Positions 27,726 to 38,454 of a stretch of 64,000 nucleotides of DNA are shown here, in pieces. Both the position numbers and the translations under genes were made by a program. The notes beneath the pieces were generated by a model. The model was not told the origin of the DNA. It ran no database searches and was given only the letters and a program-made list of their open reading frames with translations. Each line of letters begins with the position of its first letter. Within the stretch, counting starts at the first letter, position 1. Source of the DNA: Clostridium sp. CX1 (GTDB lineage: Bacteria > Bacillota > Clostridia > Clostridiales > Clostridiaceae); assembly GCF_025398335.1 (NCBI RefSeq), contig NZ_JAODOO010000007.1, forward strand, positions 1 through 64,000, written 5' to 3'.

Positions 27726-29837
27726 TTACTGTTCTGTTGTCTCTTTTTCTTCTGAGTCTTTTATAGCATCTTTTCTAGAAAGATTAACTCTACCTTGGTT
27801 ATCTATTTCTGTTACCTTAACTAGTATTTCATCTCCAACGGAAACGATATCTTCAACTTTATTTACTCTTGCAAAATCAAGTTTTGATATATGCACTAGA
27901 CCTTCTTTACCTGGAAGTATCTCAACAAAAGCTCCAAAGGTAGTTATCTTTGTAACTTTTCCTAAGTATATTTCTCCCACTTTAACTTCTCTAGTTAAAT
28001 CATCAATAATTTTTAAAGCTCTCTTAGCACATACACTGTCATCAGACATTACAAATATCTTTCCATCTTCTTTTATATCGATTTTAACTCCAGTTTCGGC
28101 TATTATCTTATTAATCACCTTTCCACCTGGTCCGATTACATCTCTAATCTTATCTGGATCAATACTCATCGTGTAAGTTTTTGGTGCATATTTTGATAAT
28201 TCCTCTCTTGGCTGAGAAATACATTCATTCATTTTCTGTAATATGTGTAATCTAGCTTTTTTTGCACCTTCTAGTGACTTTTTAATACAGTCATTAGATA
28301 ATCCTTTTATTTTTGTGTCAAATTGAATAGCTGTAATTCCAACCTCTGTTCCAGCAACTTTAAAGTCCATATCGCCAAAGAAGTCTTCTATGCCTTGTAT
28401 ATCTGTTATTACTTCTTCTTTAGATAAATCTTCACTTGTAATAAGTCCCATAGCGATTCCTGCTGCTGGTCTTTTAATTGGAACTCCCGCATCTAGAAGA
28501 GCTAACGTACTAGCACATACACTTGCCTGTGAAGTTGAACCATTTGAACTTAATACTTCTGATACAAGTCTTATAGTATATGGGAATTCTTCCTCATTTG
28601 GTATCAATGGCTCTAAAGCTTTTTCAGCTAAGGCACCATGACCAATTTCTCTTCTTCCTGGTCCTCTTAAAGGTCTTACTTCTCCTACACTATAAGATGG
28701 GAAGTTATAGTGATGCATATATCTTTTAAATTCTTCTGAGCCTAAACCATCTAAAATTTGAACATCTCCTAGAGCTCCCAAAGTTGCCACAGTCATTACC
28801 TGAGTTAAACCTCTTGTGAATAAACCAGTACCATGTGTTCTTGGAAGAAGAGCAACATCACAACTAATAGGTCTTACTTCCTCAAAGCCTCTGCCATCTG
28901 GTCTTCTATGTTCATTTAAAAGCATATTCCTAACTATTTCTTTTTGGATTGAATATATGATATCCGCTATGTCAGCACCATTTTCTGGGTATTTCTCACT
29001 AAATTCTCCACTAACTTTTTCCTTTACGGAATCCATAGCTTCATTTCTTTGGTCTTTATCTGTTATGTACATAGCTTCTTTTATCATATTAAATGCAAAG
29101 TCTCTAACATCTTTTTCTATAGCTTCATCTACTTTATATAGTTCTACTATTGACTTTTCTTTTCCTAACTTTGTCATAACTTCTTCTTGAAATGCTACAA
29201 TTTTTTTACATTCCTCAAAACCAAACATAATACCTTCATACATTACATCTTCAGGTATTTCATCTCCACCAGCTTCTACCATCATAACTCTTTCTTTAGT
29301 TGCACATACAGTTAGATTTAAAGTACTCTTTTCTCTCTGCTCTAAGGTTGGATTTATAATAAATTCTTCGTCTATTAATCCAACTGATACAGCTGCTACT
29401 GGATTATTAAAAGGTATACTAGAAAGGCATAAAGCTATTGATGCTCCATTTATAGCTAATATATCTGGTGCATTATCTTGTTCTACTGACACTACAGTAC
29501 AAACTACTTGAACGTCATTTCTATATCCTTTAGGGAATAATGGTCTTATCGGTCTGTCAATTGCTCTTGCATGTAAGATAGCTTTTTCTGAAGGTTTTCC
29601 CTCCCTTTTTATAAATCCACCTGGTATCTTACCTACAGCATATAATCTTTCCTCATACTCTATGCTTAAAGGGAAAAAATCTACCCCTTCCCTTGGCTTA
29701 TCTGAAGCATTTGCATTAACAAGAATCACTGTATCACCGTAACTTACAAGTACAGCAGAATTTGAAAGCATACCAACCTTACCATGCTCAACCTTCAAAG
29801 TCCTTCCGGCAACAGTAGTTTCCATAACTTGACTCAT
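27726..29837 (-). CDS. pnp: Polynucleotide phosphorylase
   Basis: A 703-residue phosphate-dependent 3'-5' exoribonuclease of the RNA degradation machinery. Two RNase PH-like domains flank a helical linker. The second contains the active region [11 protein letters not shown] and [24 protein letters not shown] domain ([16 protein letters not shown]) and an S1 domain ([20 protein letters not shown]) close the protein. Length is normal and the ATG follows AAAGGAGG. It lies downstream of rpsO as in most bacteria. Confidence 0.97.
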   Translation of the reverse strand: MSQVMETTVAGRTLKVEHGKVGMLSNSAVLVSYGDTVILVNANASDKPREGVDFFPLSIEYEERLYAVGKIPGGFIKREGKPSEKAILHARAIDRPIRPLFPKGYRNDVQVVCTVVSVEQDNAPDILAINGASIALCLSSIPFNNPVAAVSVGLIDEEFIINPTLEQREKSTLNLTVCATKERVMMVEAGGDEIPEDVMYEGIMFGFEECKKIVAFQEEVMTKLGKEKSIVELYKVDEAIEKDVRDFAFNMIKEAMYITDKDQRNEAMDSVKEKVSGEFSEKYPENGADIADIIYSIQKEIVRNMLLNEHRRPDGRGFEEVRPISCDVALLPRTHGTGLFTRGLTQVMTVATLGALGDVQILDGLGSEEFKRYMHHYNFPSYSVGEVRPLRGPGRREIGHGALAEKALEPLIPNEEEFPYTIRLVSEVLSSNGSTSQASVCASTLALLDAGVPIKRPAAGIAMGLITSEDLSKEEVITDIQGIEDFFGDMDFKVAGTEVGITAIQFDTKIKGLSNDCIKKSLEGAKKARLHILQKMNECISQPREELSKYAPKTYTMSIDPDKIRDVIGPGGKVINKIIAETGVKIDIKEDGKIFVMSDDSVCAKRALKIIDDLTREVKVGEIYLGKVTKITTFGAFVEILPGKEGLVHISKLDFARVNKVEDIVSVGDEILVKVTEIDNQGRVNLSRKDAIKDSEEKETTEQ

Positions 29838-29983
29838 AAATTAACCTCCTTTCACAGGTTACAATATTATTATCAATATTTATCAATATTATTATACAAC
29901 TTAAATAGATAATTTTTAATATTTTTATGTATTATACATTATAAAAATTGTATTTTTATTCCATTTATTTTTTTTAAAATAAT

Positions 29984-30004
29984 AGAGCGGTTTTTAGCCG
30001 CTCT
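29984..30004 (-). terminator. Terminator of rpsO
   Basis: AGAGCGG/CCGCTCT stem with a 7-base loop and ATTATTTT tail, 5 bases past rpsO. It would separate rpsO from pnp, although readthrough is usual in this pair. Confidence 0.85.
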
Positions 30005-30008
30005 AAAA

Positions 30009-30272
30009 TTATTTTCTTAAGTTTAATTGTTGAATAATCGCACGATATCTTTCAATATCTTGAGCCATAAGATAGTTTAAAAGACCTCTTCTTTTACCAA
30101 CCATCATTAAAAGACCTCTTCTTGAGTGGTGGTCTTTTTTATGAACCTTTAAGTGATCATTTAAGTGATTGATTCTTTGAGTAAGTAGTGCTATTTGCAC
30201 TTCTGGAGATCCAGTATCTCCCTCATGTCTTGCATATTTTTGCATTATTTCGTTTTTAACTGCCTTTTCCAT
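30009..30272 (-). CDS. rpsO: 30S ribosomal protein S15
   Basis: An 87-residue S15, which binds the 16S rRNA three-way junction early in 30S assembly. It contains the signature [19 protein letters not shown] and [19 protein letters not shown]. The ATG at 30272 follows GGAGGTG; an 18-codon upstream extension is spurious. It has its own promoter and a structured leader. Confidence 0.97.
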   Translation of the reverse strand: MEKAVKNEIMQKYARHEGDTGSPEVQIALLTQRINHLNDHLKVHKKDHHSRRGLLMMVGKRRGLLNYLMAQDIERYRAIIQQLNLRK

Positions 30273-30309
30273 TAATAGACACCTCCAATTGTTAAATCCC
30301 CTATATCCC

Positions 30310-30338
30310 AAGAAATCCGTCGGCATGTCGGAATTCTT
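30310..30338 (-). promoter_or_regulatory. Hairpin in the rpsO leader, candidate S15 autoregulatory element
   Basis: Minus-strand AAGAATTCCG and CGGATTTCTT pair over 10 bp with one T-T mismatch around a 9-base loop, 38 bases before the start codon. S15 represses its own mRNA through leader structures in other Firmicutes; assignment here is inference. Confidence 0.5.
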
Positions 30339-30359
30339 AGCATAAGGATCACGAATGTA

Positions 30360-30388
30360 ATTATAACAAATAAAAATTAAATTGTAAA
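30360..30388 (-). promoter_or_regulatory. Sigma-A promoter of rpsO
   Basis: TTTACA (30383-30388), 17-base spacer, TATAAT (30360-30365) on the minus strand; the -35 overlaps the gap just after ribF. Confidence 0.78.
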
Positions 30389-31327
30389 TTAATTTTTAAA
30401 ACTAATTTCTAACTTTTGTTTAGCTGCATAAAGCTTATCCTTTTTTAGCTGTTCCACTAATTCATTTAGCGAATTAAACTTTTTCTCTTCTCTCATTCTT
30501 TCTAAAAAATACACCTTAATTTTTTCACCATAGATATTTTCATTGAAGTCTAATATATGAGTTTCAATACTAAGTTTATTATCTTCTGTTGTTGGATTGT
30601 ATCCTACATCTGTTATTCCTTTAAACATTCTTTTTTTATATTCAACTACAGTATAATAAACTCCTCCTCTTGGAAGAAGAAATTTCTTATCATAGTCAAG
30701 ATTTACAGTAGGAAATCCTAAAGTTCTACCAAGCTGTTTTCCCTTTACAACTGCGCCTTCTATCATAAAAGGCCTTGTAAGAAGTTTATTAGCTTTTTTG
30801 ATATCTCCTTCATCAGAAATGATGTTTCTTATAAATGAGCTACTTACTATATTCCCCTTAGACTTTACAGGATCTATTACTTGAACAGTAAAGCCAAGAT
30901 TCTTACTCATTTTCTTCAATAGTTCCACATCACCTTGATTTTTATATCCAAATCTATAGTTAAATCCAACGATTATTCCTTTGGCTTTGTAACTGCTTAC
31001 CAAGTTAATTACAAAATCTTCTGGAGTCATTTTCATGAAGTCTTTATTAAAGTCTACCATGTTAATTATATCCACACCTAGACTTTTTAATACATTTATC
31101 TTAGAATTATTATCCATAATAAGTTTAGGTGCTAATTCTGTGTTTATTGTCATTAGCGGATGATTTTTAAAGGTAAAAATCATACTTTTTGCGTTATTCT
31201 TTTTAGCCAACTTGATAGTCTTATTGATAAGACTCATATGTCCTATATGAAGTCCGTCGAAACTTCCTAAAGCGATATAGGTATCTTCTTCAAAACGTTG
31301 TTTAAAGCTATCTTCAATTATGACCAT
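30389..31327 (-). CDS. ribF: Bifunctional riboflavin kinase / FMN adenylyltransferase
   Basis: A 312-residue enzyme converting riboflavin to FMN and then FAD. The N-terminal nucleotidyltransferase domain has [16 protein letters not shown] (HxGH) and a later SSSFIR. The C-terminal kinase domain has [11 protein letters not shown] (GxPTAN-like) and [12 protein letters not shown] at 31327 after AGAGGTAG. The gene follows truB with only a 6-base gap, so they are co-transcribed. Confidence 0.95.
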   Translation of the reverse strand: MVIIEDSFKQRFEEDTYIALGSFDGLHIGHMSLINKTIKLAKKNNAKSMIFTFKNHPLMTINTELAPKLIMDNNSKINVLKSLGVDIINMVDFNKDFMKMTPEDFVINLVSSYKAKGIIVGFNYRFGYKNQGDVELLKKMSKNLGFTVQVIDPVKSKGNIVSSSFIRNIISDEGDIKKANKLLTRPFMIEGAVVKGKQLGRTLGFPTVNLDYDKKFLLPRGGVYYTVVEYKKRMFKGITDVGYNPTTEDNKLSIETHILDFNENIYGEKIKVYFLERMREEKKFNSLNELVEQLKKDKLYAAKQKLEISFKN

Positions 31328-31333
31328 ATTCAA

Positions 31334-32209
31334 CTACCTCTGAACTAATAATTTTTCCATTTTAAATCCAAAGTCACTCTTTTTTCCAATTCCAATAAAC
31401 TCATTTTCTTCTATATATACTCTGTATAACTTATCCTTCTCTATTTTATCCAGCATATTAGGATCTTTTATGGTAACACCATTAAATATTAGTTTTTCAT
31501 ATCTCTCATCTACAATAATCTTAGGATAACTTTCTAAAGCTTTATCCATAGAAATTAAATACCCCTGAATGTTATCGTTACTCAATTCTTCAAGTTCTAC
31601 AGAATCAGAAATACTAAAATTCCCTGTTTGAACCCTTTGAAGGTTCCACATAGTTCCCCCGCAATTTAACTTTTCTCCAATATCATAACAAAGACTTCTT
31701 ATATATGTACCTTTAGAACATTTAACTAAAAAGTTTATATTGGGTAAATTCATTTCAAGTATTTCTATATCATATATACTAATTTTTCTAGGTTTTCTCT
31801 CTATCTCTATACCTTTTCTTGCCAAGGAATATAGTCTTTCACCATTTACCTTTAAAGCAGAATACATGGGAGGAATCTGATCTATTTCTCCTTGAAAACT
31901 TTTGATACAGTCTTCTACTTCTTCAATAGGCAAATTAACCTCTTTAGTTTTAAGAATTTGTCCTTCTCTGTCATAGGTATCAGTAGTAATACCAAGCTTT
32001 AACTCTACCTTGTAAATCTTATAATCATTCATTATATAGTCTACAAGTTTAGTTGCACGTCCTATACAGATTGGTAGAACTCCAGATGCCTCTGGGTCAA
32101 GGGTACCGGTATGCCCTACTTTTTTGGTCTTAGCTATATTTTTTACTTTCCTTACAACATCAAAGGATGACATCCCCGTAGGCTTATTAATATTCAATAT
32201 TCCATCCAT
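31334..32209 (-). CDS. truB: tRNA pseudouridine(55) synthase
   Basis: A 291-residue TruB that makes pseudouridine 55 in the T-loop of tRNAs. It has the catalytic aspartate in [20 protein letters not shown], along with the [12 protein letters not shown] and [14 protein letters not shown] motifs. The ATG at 32209 is preferred from the family N-terminus ([15 protein letters not shown]); a weak GGAAGAAG site precedes it. It is the third gene of the rbfA-nrnA-truB-ribF series. Confidence 0.94.
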   Translation of the reverse strand: MDGILNINKPTGMSSFDVVRKVKNIAKTKKVGHTGTLDPEASGVLPICIGRATKLVDYIMNDYKIYKVELKLGITTDTYDREGQILKTKEVNLPIEEVEDCIKSFQGEIDQIPPMYSALKVNGERLYSLARKGIEIERKPRKISIYDIEILEMNLPNINFLVKCSKGTYIRSLCYDIGEKLNCGGTMWNLQRVQTGNFSISDSVELEELSNDNIQGYLISMDKALESYPKIIVDERYEKLIFNGVTIKDPNMLDKIEKDKLYRVYIEENEFIGIGKKSDFGFKMEKLLVQR

Positions 32210-32247
32210 ATTCATCAACACTTCTTCCAAAATTTTATATAGTAGCC

Positions 32248-32296
32248 TAGCCTCACATTGTTAACCTTTATATTAAAGATTAACTATATGAGGCTA
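32248..32296 (-). repeat. Imperfect 49-base palindrome between nrnA and truB
   Basis: Outer arms TAGCCTCA/TGAGGCTA are perfect, and inner GTTAA/TTAAC and CTTT/AAAG also pair. No T tract follows on the minus strand, so it is probably an RNA stem or processing site rather than a terminator. Confidence 0.55.
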
Positions 32297-32344
32297 TTAA
32301 ATAATTTTGCTAGGTATAGGCTAAATTGATAAAAGCCCACTCTA

Positions 32345-33307
32345 TTACTGTAATGCTTCTTCTAATTCCTTAATTATTAAGGTTTTAGCTTCTTCTACAG
32401 TTTTATTTTCCATAGCTAGACCAGAAGCTCTTACGTGTCCACCACCGTCGAATTTTTCCGCTATCTTTCTTACATCTACTATAGATTTTGCTCTCAAGCT
32501 TATCTTAACACCATTATCTTTTTCCTTTATAAGAGCAGTGGTTTCTACCGAGTCTATCTGCATTCCAATATTTATAATATCAGAAGTGTCAGTATCTTCA
32601 TCTACTCCGAGTTCAGAAAGCATTTCTTTTGTAATTATAAGAATACATATTTTATCATTTACTAATTGTAACTTTTCGATTGCCTTACCATAGAGTTTGA
32701 TTCTCTCAATTTTTTTGTTATCAAATACTCTTCTATGAATTTCACTGAAGTCAATTCCTACATTAATTAAATCACCAGCTATAGTATGAGTAACTGAAGT
32801 TGTTCCTGAATACTTAAAGGACCCTGTATCTGTAATTAGGGATGTATAGAGACACTTAGCCATATCTTTATCTATTTCGATTCCCATAATGCGAAGCATT
32901 TGATAGACAATTTCAGCCATGGCAGACGCATTAGTATCAACATAGTTTAAATCTCCATATAACTCATTGGTCATATGATGATCAATATTTATCAGCGTAT
33001 ACTCTCTGTCATCTAAGTTTAACTCTGCATTTATTCTTTTCCTATCTCCACAATCCAAGACTATGACACATTCGGTGTCTACTGATACTTTAGTGTTTTT
33101 GCCATCTATTAGTTCAGAGCAAGGTAAGAATCTGAAGCTTTCAGGGATTTCCTCCTTAGAAAGTATATAAACTTCTTTACCTTTTTTGCGAAGTCCCTGC
33201 AGCAAAGCTAAAGAAGTTCCTAGTGAATCTCCATCTGGTGATGTATGGAAAGTAATAGCAATTCTATTACTTTCCTTTATTTTTTTTAGAATATCATTCA
33301 TTATCAT
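32345..33307 (-). CDS. nrnA: NrnA-type DHH oligoribonuclease / pAp phosphatase
   Basis: A 320-residue DHH-DHHA1 phosphoesterase that finishes RNA decay by degrading nano-RNAs and also dephosphorylates 3'-phosphoadenosine 5'-phosphate. The DHH motif is in LINIDHHMTNELYGDLNYVD, the metal-binding HTSPDGDSLGT is near residue 21, and the substrate-binding GGGHVRASG is near the C-terminus. It overlaps rbfA by 14 bases, implying coupling. The first ATG is used because it has the better distance to AAAGGAG. Confidence 0.93.
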   Translation of the reverse strand: MIMNDILKKIKESNRIAITFHTSPDGDSLGTSLALLQGLRKKGKEVYILSKEEIPESFRFLPCSELIDGKNTKVSVDTECVIVLDCGDRKRINAELNLDDREYTLINIDHHMTNELYGDLNYVDTNASAMAEIVYQMLRIMGIEIDKDMAKCLYTSLITDTGSFKYSGTTSVTHTIAGDLINVGIDFSEIHRRVFDNKKIERIKLYGKAIEKLQLVNDKICILIITKEMLSELGVDEDTDTSDIINIGMQIDSVETTALIKEKDNGVKISLRAKSIVDVRKIAEKFDGGGHVRASGLAMENKTVEEAKTLIIKELEEALQ

Positions 33308-33659
33308 GATGCTCTTTCTCCTTTATCTGATGTAAAAGGGCATCTATGTGCATACCTTGCTCTATGCTATTGTCCAGCTCAACCAGTATTTCCGGCGTAT
33401 ATCTTAAATTCACTCTGTGACCAATTTCTCTTCTTATGAAACCAGAAGAACTTCTTAGTGCGTCTAAAGTGTTTTTCTTAGATTCATCATTTCCAAAAAG
33501 ACTAACATATACTTTAGCATATCTAAGATCTTTTGTTACGTCTACTCTAGTAACACTGATCATAGCACTAATTCTAGGATCTTTTATATCATCACGAATT
33601 ATATTGCTTATTTCTTTTCTTATTTCTTCATTTATTCTATTATTTCTATATTTAGCCAT
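33294..33659 (-). CDS. rbfA: Ribosome-binding factor A
   Basis: A 121-residue KH-like factor for late 16S rRNA 5'-end maturation. It contains the RbfA core (NRINEEIRKEISNIIRD, KDPRISAMISVTRVDVTKDLRYAKVYVS, and LRYTPEILVELDNSIEQG). A GGGGTGAG site precedes the ATG. It follows infB by about 45 bases in the standard nusA-infB order. Confidence 0.95.
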   Translation of the reverse strand: MAKYRNNRINEEIRKEISNIIRDDIKDPRISAMISVTRVDVTKDLRYAKVYVSLFGNDESKKNTLDALRSSSGFIRREIGHRVNLRYTPEILVELDNSIEQGMHIDALLHQIKEKEHHDNE

Positions 33660-33705
33660 AAATTCTCACCCCACGTTCGCATAAGCTGTGCTATATATAT
33701 TTATC

Positions 33706-35793
33706 CTATAGTTCTTTTTTCTTTATTTCTTCCATAGTATAAGCCTCTACTATGTCGCCTTCTTTTATATCATTAAATTTCTCAATTGAAAGTCCACACT
33801 CATAACCTGCTGCAACTTCCTTTGCATCATCCTTAAATCTCTTTAGAGAGGATAACTGAGATTCGAATATTACTATACCATCTCTTATTACTCTCACACT
33901 GCTGTTTCTTGTAAGCTTTCCATCTAATACATAACATCCTGCTATAGTACCTACATTAGATATTTTATATGTCTGTCTTATCTCAGCTTTTCCAAGAACT
34001 ACTTCCTTGTATTCAGGTTCTAGCATTCCCACCATTGCAGCTTTAATATCATCAATTGCATTATATATAATTCTATAAGTCTTTATATCTACAGCTTCTT
34101 TTTCTGCTGCTGAAACAGCATTACCATCAGGTCTAACATTAAAGCCTATAACTACAGCATTTGATGCAGCAGCAAGAGTAACATCTGTTTCTGTTATAGC
34201 ACCAACTGCTCCATGTATAACTCTAACCTTAACTTCATCGTTAGATAACTTTTGAAGTGATTGTTTTAAAGCCTCTATAGAACCTTGAACATCTGCTTTA
34301 ACAATTATGTTTAACTCTTTTACTTTTCCTTCTTTTATTTGGCTATATAAGTCTTCTAATGAAACCTTATGTGTTGATTGTAAGTATTCTTCTCTTACCT
34401 TATCTTTTCTCTTTTCTGCCATTTCTCTTGCAGTCTTTTCATCCTTAACTTCATGGAATCTATCACCTGCTGCCGGTACTTCTGAAAGTCCAAGTATCTC
34501 AACTGGTATAGAAGGTCCAGCTGATTTTATCTTCTTTCCTTTATCATCAAACATTGCTCTGATTCTTCCATAAGTTGTTCCTACTATTATAGAATCTCCT
34601 ACATGCAGTGTACCATTTTGAACAAGTAGTGTAGCTACAGGTCCTCTTCCTTTATCTAACTTAGACTCTACTACTGTTCCTCTTGAGTTTCTGTTAGGAT
34701 TAGCTTGTAACTCTTGCATTTCTGCTGTTAAAAGAACCATTTCAAGTAAAGTATCTATTCCTTCTTTAGTATGTGCAGATACTGGTACAGTTATAGTATC
34801 TCCACCCCAATCTTCTGCTATTAATCCATACTCAGTTAATTCTTGCTTAACTTTATCTGGATTTGCTCCTGCTCTATCAATTTTGTTTATAGCAACTATC
34901 ATTGGAACATTAGCTGCTTTACAGTGATTTATAGCTTCTGCAGTTTGAGGCATTATTCCGTCATCTGCAGCAACAACTAGAATAACTATATCTGTAATCT
35001 GAGCACCTCTTGCTCTCATAGCAGTAAAGGCTTCGTGTCCTGGTGTATCTAGGAAAGTAATTGTCTCTCCATTGATATTTACAGTATAAGCACCAATATG
35101 CTGAGTGATTCCACCAGCTTCTGTTTCAGTAACCTTTGCTTTTCTTATAGCGTCTAGCAATGAAGTTTTACCGTGGTCAACGTGACCCATAACAGTTATT
35201 ACTGGAGGTCTCTTTTGTAAATTAGTGTCTTCTATTTCATCGTCTTCTAGTTCTTCGTCTGTATCAACTTCTGCTTCTTTTTTAACTACTAGTGCCTCAA
35301 ACTTTTCTGCTAACTTTTCAGCAGTTTCAAAGTCTATTTCTTGGTTTATAGCAGCCATTACGCCCATAAATATTAACTGTTTTATAACCTCTGTAGAGGA
35401 CTTTCCTAACTTTTCAGATAATTCTTTTACTGTAATTGTTTCGTCCATTTCTATTATTTTTTCTTCAACATTGTTATCATTTGTTTCTCTCACACCATCA
35501 CCATCATCATTCCTATTATTTTTGCCTTTATTTTTCTTACGGCTCTTTTTAGAAGCATCTACTACTAAATGCTCATATTTTTCTTTTATGTCTTCGCTTG
35601 ATGTTTCTTTCTCTTCCTTGCTATCCTTTGCTTTTTCTGAAAAAAGTTCTTTTATCAATTCAGCATCTTCTTCTTCAATTACGCTCATGTGATTCTTCAC
35701 TTCAATGCTAAACTCCTCTTGCAAAATAGCAATTAAGTCCTTACTTGATATTTCTAGTTCCTTAGCTAGTTCATAAACTCTTATTTTTGACAA
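33706..35793 (-). CDS. infB: Translation initiation factor IF-2
   Basis: A 695-residue initiation GTPase that positions fMet-tRNA on the 30S subunit. It has an N-terminal IF2 helix ([20 protein letters not shown]), a charged Lys/Glu-rich linker, a second IF2_N domain, then the G domain with [20 protein letters not shown] and NKID, and the C-terminal initiator-tRNA domains. A TTG start at 35793 is chosen because GGGGGTG lies 6 bases upstream and the product matches the family N-terminus; upstream in-frame ATG/GTG codons are before or inside that site. Confidence 0.95.
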   Translation of the reverse strand: MSKIRVYELAKELEISSKDLIAILQEEFSIEVKNHMSVIEEEDAELIKELFSEKAKDSKEEKETSSEDIKEKYEHLVVDASKKSRKKNKGKNNRNDDGDGVRETNDNNVEEKIIEMDETITVKELSEKLGKSSTEVIKQLIFMGVMAAINQEIDFETAEKLAEKFEALVVKKEAEVDTDEELEDDEIEDTNLQKRPPVITVMGHVDHGKTSLLDAIRKAKVTETEAGGITQHIGAYTVNINGETITFLDTPGHEAFTAMRARGAQITDIVILVVAADDGIMPQTAEAINHCKAANVPMIVAINKIDRAGANPDKVKQELTEYGLIAEDWGGDTITVPVSAHTKEGIDTLLEMVLLTAEMQELQANPNRNSRGTVVESKLDKGRGPVATLLVQNGTLHVGDSIIVGTTYGRIRAMFDDKGKKIKSAGPSIPVEILGLSEVPAAGDRFHEVKDEKTAREMAEKRKDKVREEYLQSTHKVSLEDLYSQIKEGKVKELNIIVKADVQGSIEALKQSLQKLSNDEVKVRVIHGAVGAITETDVTLAAASNAVVIGFNVRPDGNAVSAAEKEAVDIKTYRIIYNAIDDIKAAMVGMLEPEYKEVVLGKAEIRQTYKISNVGTIAGCYVLDGKLTRNSSVRVIRDGIVIFESQLSSLKRFKDDAKEVAAGYECGLSIEKFNDIKEGDIVEAYTMEEIKKKEL

Positions 35794-35810
35794 ATCATTC
35801 ACCCCCGAAA

Positions 35811-36125
35811 CTAAAGTTCTTCTTTTTCCTTCCATAAATGGAGTAGCCGTTCACTCATTTTCTTATCTGAAACACCTAAAATTTTTATTTCTGGCAATCC
35901 TAGTGCACCACCTAGTTCTTCTTTACTGTATCCGCGTAAAATAGGTACTTTATATCTATCACCGTATAATAAAAATTTATCCACTGTATTTTCTGAAGCA
36001 TCTGATGACATAACTATAAGATGAATGTTATTCCTTTTTATGGCATCCTCACATTTATTATAACCTTCTTGGAGCTTTCCTGCACGCTTAGTTAAACCTA
36101 GAAACTGAAGAAACTTATCTATCAT
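35811..36125 (-). CDS. L7Ae/L30e/S12e/Gadd45-family protein YlxQ
   Basis: A 104-residue small RNA-binding protein of the YlxQ type, with the conserved [21 protein letters not shown] and [12 protein letters not shown] segments. YlxQ proteins bind kink-turn RNA in other Firmicutes; the cellular target is not established. Its start overlaps the end of rnpM by 11 bases and infB follows 17 bases after its stop, so all are in one operon. Confidence 0.9.
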   Translation of the reverse strand: MIDKFLQFLGLTKRAGKLQEGYNKCEDAIKRNNIHLIVMSSDASENTVDKFLLYGDRYKVPILRGYSKEELGGALGLPEIKILGVSDKKMSERLLHLWKEKEEL

Positions 36126-36384
36126 CTTGAATTTCTTCCTTTAATCTATTATAAATTTCATCACTTATGCTCACTTCTAGGTTTCTTTGAAGTCTTTTTG
36201 CTTTAAAGGCTTTTTCTAAGCATTCAAGGTTTCTACATATATAGGCCCCTCTACCATTTTTCTTTCCTGTTAGGTCTACAGAAAGCTCTCCCTCTTTAGT
36301 TCTTACTACTCTTATGAGTTCTTTTTTAGGTTTCATTTCCATGCACCCTGTGCACATTCTCTGTGGTACTTTTTTCACTTTCAT
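36115..36384 (-). CDS. rnpM: YlxR / RNase P modulator RnpM
   Basis: An 89-residue YlxR-family protein with the invariant MCTGCMEMKPKKELIRVVR cysteine segment and KNGRGAYICRNLECLEKA. Recent work on Bacillus YlxR describes it as a nucleoid-like or RNase P-binding modulator (RnpM). ATG at 36384 after GGTGGTG. It lies between nusA and ylxQ, the universal Firmicutes context. Confidence 0.92.
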   Translation of the reverse strand: MKVKKVPQRMCTGCMEMKPKKELIRVVRTKEGELSVDLTGKKNGRGAYICRNLECLEKAFKAKRLQRNLEVSISDEIYNRLKEEIQDDR

Positions 36385-36407
36385 ATTAAACACCACCCCA
36401 TCTAAAG

Positions 36408-37556
36408 TTAGATGTTTTCATCATCTTCTAACATTAGATCAATATCATTATCTTCTAATATTAGATCAACATCATTTTCTAACTTAGGTTCTTCTGATAT
36501 TTTTCCTTCTTTTTCAGCCTGTGACTTACTTTTAATATCAATTTTCCAACCAGTTAATTTTGCAGCTAATCTTACGTTTTGACCTTCCTTACCTATTGCT
36601 AGGGAAAGCTGGTTATCGTCTACTATAACCTGAGCAAACTTATTGTTTTCATCTAAAGTTACGTCTAACACCTTTGCTGGGCTTAATGCGTTAGCAATAT
36701 AGTCCTCTGGTAACTTGCTCCACTTAATAATGTCTATCTTTTCATTTTTAAGTTCATTCACAATATTCTGTACTCTTACCCCTTTAGGACCTACACAAGC
36801 TCCCATTGGATCTACATTTTCATCATTAGAAGCTACAGCTATTTTAGTTCTAGACCCTGCTTCTCTAGCCACAGATTTAATTTCAACTGTACCATCAAAT
36901 ATTTCTGGCACCTCAAGCTCAAATAATCTCTTAATAAGCCCTGGATGAGTTCTAGAAATTACAATTTGTGCACCTTTGGTACCATTTTTAACTTCTACAA
37001 TATATAACTTTATTTTATCGTTGAAAATATATCTCTCTCCTGGCATTTGTTCATTAGGACCAAGTACTGCTTCAGTTTTTCCTAAGTCTACTAATACATT
37101 GTTTTTATCTTTTCTTATAATAGTTCCTGTAATTATATCATCTTCTTTTTCAGCAAAATCACTGTATATAATTCTTCTTTCTTCTTCTTTTATTCTTTGA
37201 ATTACTACCTGTTTTGCTGCCTGTGCTGCAACTCTACCGAACTTTTTAGGAGTTACCTCTATACTTACTATATCCTCTATGTCATAATTCGGATCTATAT
37301 CTTTTGCTTCTTCAAGGCTTATTTCATTTACTTCATCAAAAACTTCTTCTACTACCTTCTTTTGAGAGTAAACATGAATTTCACCATTCTCTCTATTCAT
37401 TGTAACCTTAACATTTTGGTTATTTCCACCATGATTTGCATAGTTTTTCTTATAGGCAGCAACTAAAGCATCTTCTATAGTAGTAAATAGTAGGTCCTCG
37501 CTGATACCTTTTTCCTTAACTATTTCTTTTAAGGCTTCTATAAATTCCTGATTCAT
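36408..37556 (-). CDS. nusA: Transcription termination/antitermination protein NusA
   Basis: A 382-residue NusA with the N-terminal RNA polymerase-binding domain, an S1 domain (GTIIRKDKNNVLVDLGKTEAVL), and KH1/KH2 modules (CVGPKGVRVQNIVNEL and AIGKEGQNVRLAAKLTGWKIDI). The short acidic tail contains two near-repeats of DLILEDNDIDLMLEDD. It lacks the extra C-terminal acidic repeats of proteobacterial NusA, as is normal in Firmicutes. The ATG follows GGGAGGG. The nusA-rnpM gap is 23 bases. Confidence 0.96.
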   Translation of the reverse strand: MNQEFIEALKEIVKEKGISEDLLFTTIEDALVAAYKKNYANHGGNNQNVKVTMNRENGEIHVYSQKKVVEEVFDEVNEISLEEAKDIDPNYDIEDIVSIEVTPKKFGRVAAQAAKQVVIQRIKEEERRIIYSDFAEKEDDIITGTIIRKDKNNVLVDLGKTEAVLGPNEQMPGERYIFNDKIKLYIVEVKNGTKGAQIVISRTHPGLIKRLFELEVPEIFDGTVEIKSVAREAGSRTKIAVASNDENVDPMGACVGPKGVRVQNIVNELKNEKIDIIKWSKLPEDYIANALSPAKVLDVTLDENNKFAQVIVDDNQLSLAIGKEGQNVRLAAKLTGWKIDIKSKSQAEKEGKISEEPKLENDVDLILEDNDIDLMLEDDENI

Positions 37557-37574
37557 TTCCTAATATACCCTCCC

Positions 37575-38039
37575 TTAAAGTTCGCCTTTCAAACTCACCC
37601 TTGAGACTTTATGTCTTGGAATAGAAATTTCTTCTTCCTCACTTTTAATTCTCAATTCTTCAGAGCTAAAGCCTAACAATTGTCCTTCAAACTTTTTCTT
37701 ACCATTTAGAATGCCAGATAACTTTACTAAAATATTAGATCCAATATATCTTTCTAAATGTTTATCTGTGTAAAGTATTCTTTCTATTCCTGGTGAAGAG
37801 ACTTCTAAATAATAACCTTCACTTATAGGATCTTCAACGTCAAGCATATCGCTTACAGCCCTACTTACCTTCTCACAATCCTCTAGTGATATACCGCCAT
37901 TTTCTTTATCAATGTATATTCTAAAATAGTTTTCATTTCCTTCTCTTACAAACTCTAGATGATATAATTCATAATTTAATTCTGTTACTATAGGTCCTAC
38001 TAAATCTATAAGTTTATCAATTAAAGCATCTTTACTCAT
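37575..38039 (-). CDS. rimP: Ribosome maturation factor RimP
   Basis: A 154-residue 30S assembly factor with the conserved [45 protein letters not shown] and C-terminal Sm-like domain ([24 protein letters not shown]). It is the first gene of the nusA operon. The ATG at 38039 follows AAGGAGG; a GTG directly before it is less well spaced. Confidence 0.94.
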   Translation of the reverse strand: MSKDALIDKLIDLVGPIVTELNYELYHLEFVREGNENYFRIYIDKENGGISLEDCEKVSRAVSDMLDVEDPISEGYYLEVSSPGIERILYTDKHLERYIGSNILVKLSGILNGKKKFEGQLLGFSSEELRIKSEEEEISIPRHKVSRVSLKGEL

Positions 38040-38136
38040 CACTATTACCTCCTTATCTATATATGTATATATTCTGCAACTTTGAATAAAAAAATGACTT
38101 ATTACAAGAACATTGCATAAAATATCAGGCTAATTT

Positions 38137-38161
38137 AAAAACGCAACTTTCGCTGCGTTTT
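38137..38161. terminator. Second terminator hairpin after ispG
   Basis: AAAACGCA/TGCGTTTT arms with a 9-base loop (ACTTTCGC-type) and A/T runs on both sides, able to act on either strand. Confidence 0.75.
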
Positions 38162-38174
38162 TTAAAAATAGAAA

Positions 38175-38194
38175 GAGCGGGCTCAAACCCACTC
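38175..38194 (-). terminator. First terminator hairpin after ispG
   Basis: GAGTGGG/CCCGCTC stem with one G-T pair, loop TTTGAG, followed by TTTCTATTTTT on the minus strand. Confidence 0.75.
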
Positions 38195-38454
38195 CTCCCT
38201 GTTTCATAAACTTCTGTAGATTCACTAAAGCTATTTTAACATACTAGAATGGTTATTTCAAGAAAAAGTTAGCATATTAACAAAGCCATGGATTAGAGAG
38301 AGGTAACTAATTAGTCTTTAGAAGCCTATAAAGTAATCTAGATTAAACTTTTTTATCCTTCTTAGTTATATTATTGCCCATTGAATGAAGTTCATTCATC
38401 ATTCTACTTATATCCTCTCCACTTTTAATTCTTAACCCCTAATTTTTCTATTTA

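Larger units (their letters stand above)
38040..38454. other. Gene-free gap between ispG and rimP
   Basis: No full-length gene lies in these 415 bases. They hold two tandem terminator hairpins. Closer to ispG (minus strand, about 38400-38341) there is a weak ORF of about 19 codons encoding MMNELHSMGNNITKKDKKV, with a GGAGAGG site; its frame is open for a further dozen codons upstream. It may be a remnant. A rimP promoter should lie between 38040 and 38136, but none is clear. Confidence 0.5.

Noticed and set aside
35225-35692. Plus-strand Ser/Phe-rich ORF inside infB
   Set aside because: Composition mirrors the Glu/Lys-rich IF-2 linker read in reverse; no independent support.
38341-38400. Short minus-strand ORF of about 19 codons after ispG as a real gene
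   Set aside because: Too short and without recognisable content; kept only as a possible remnant in the gap description.
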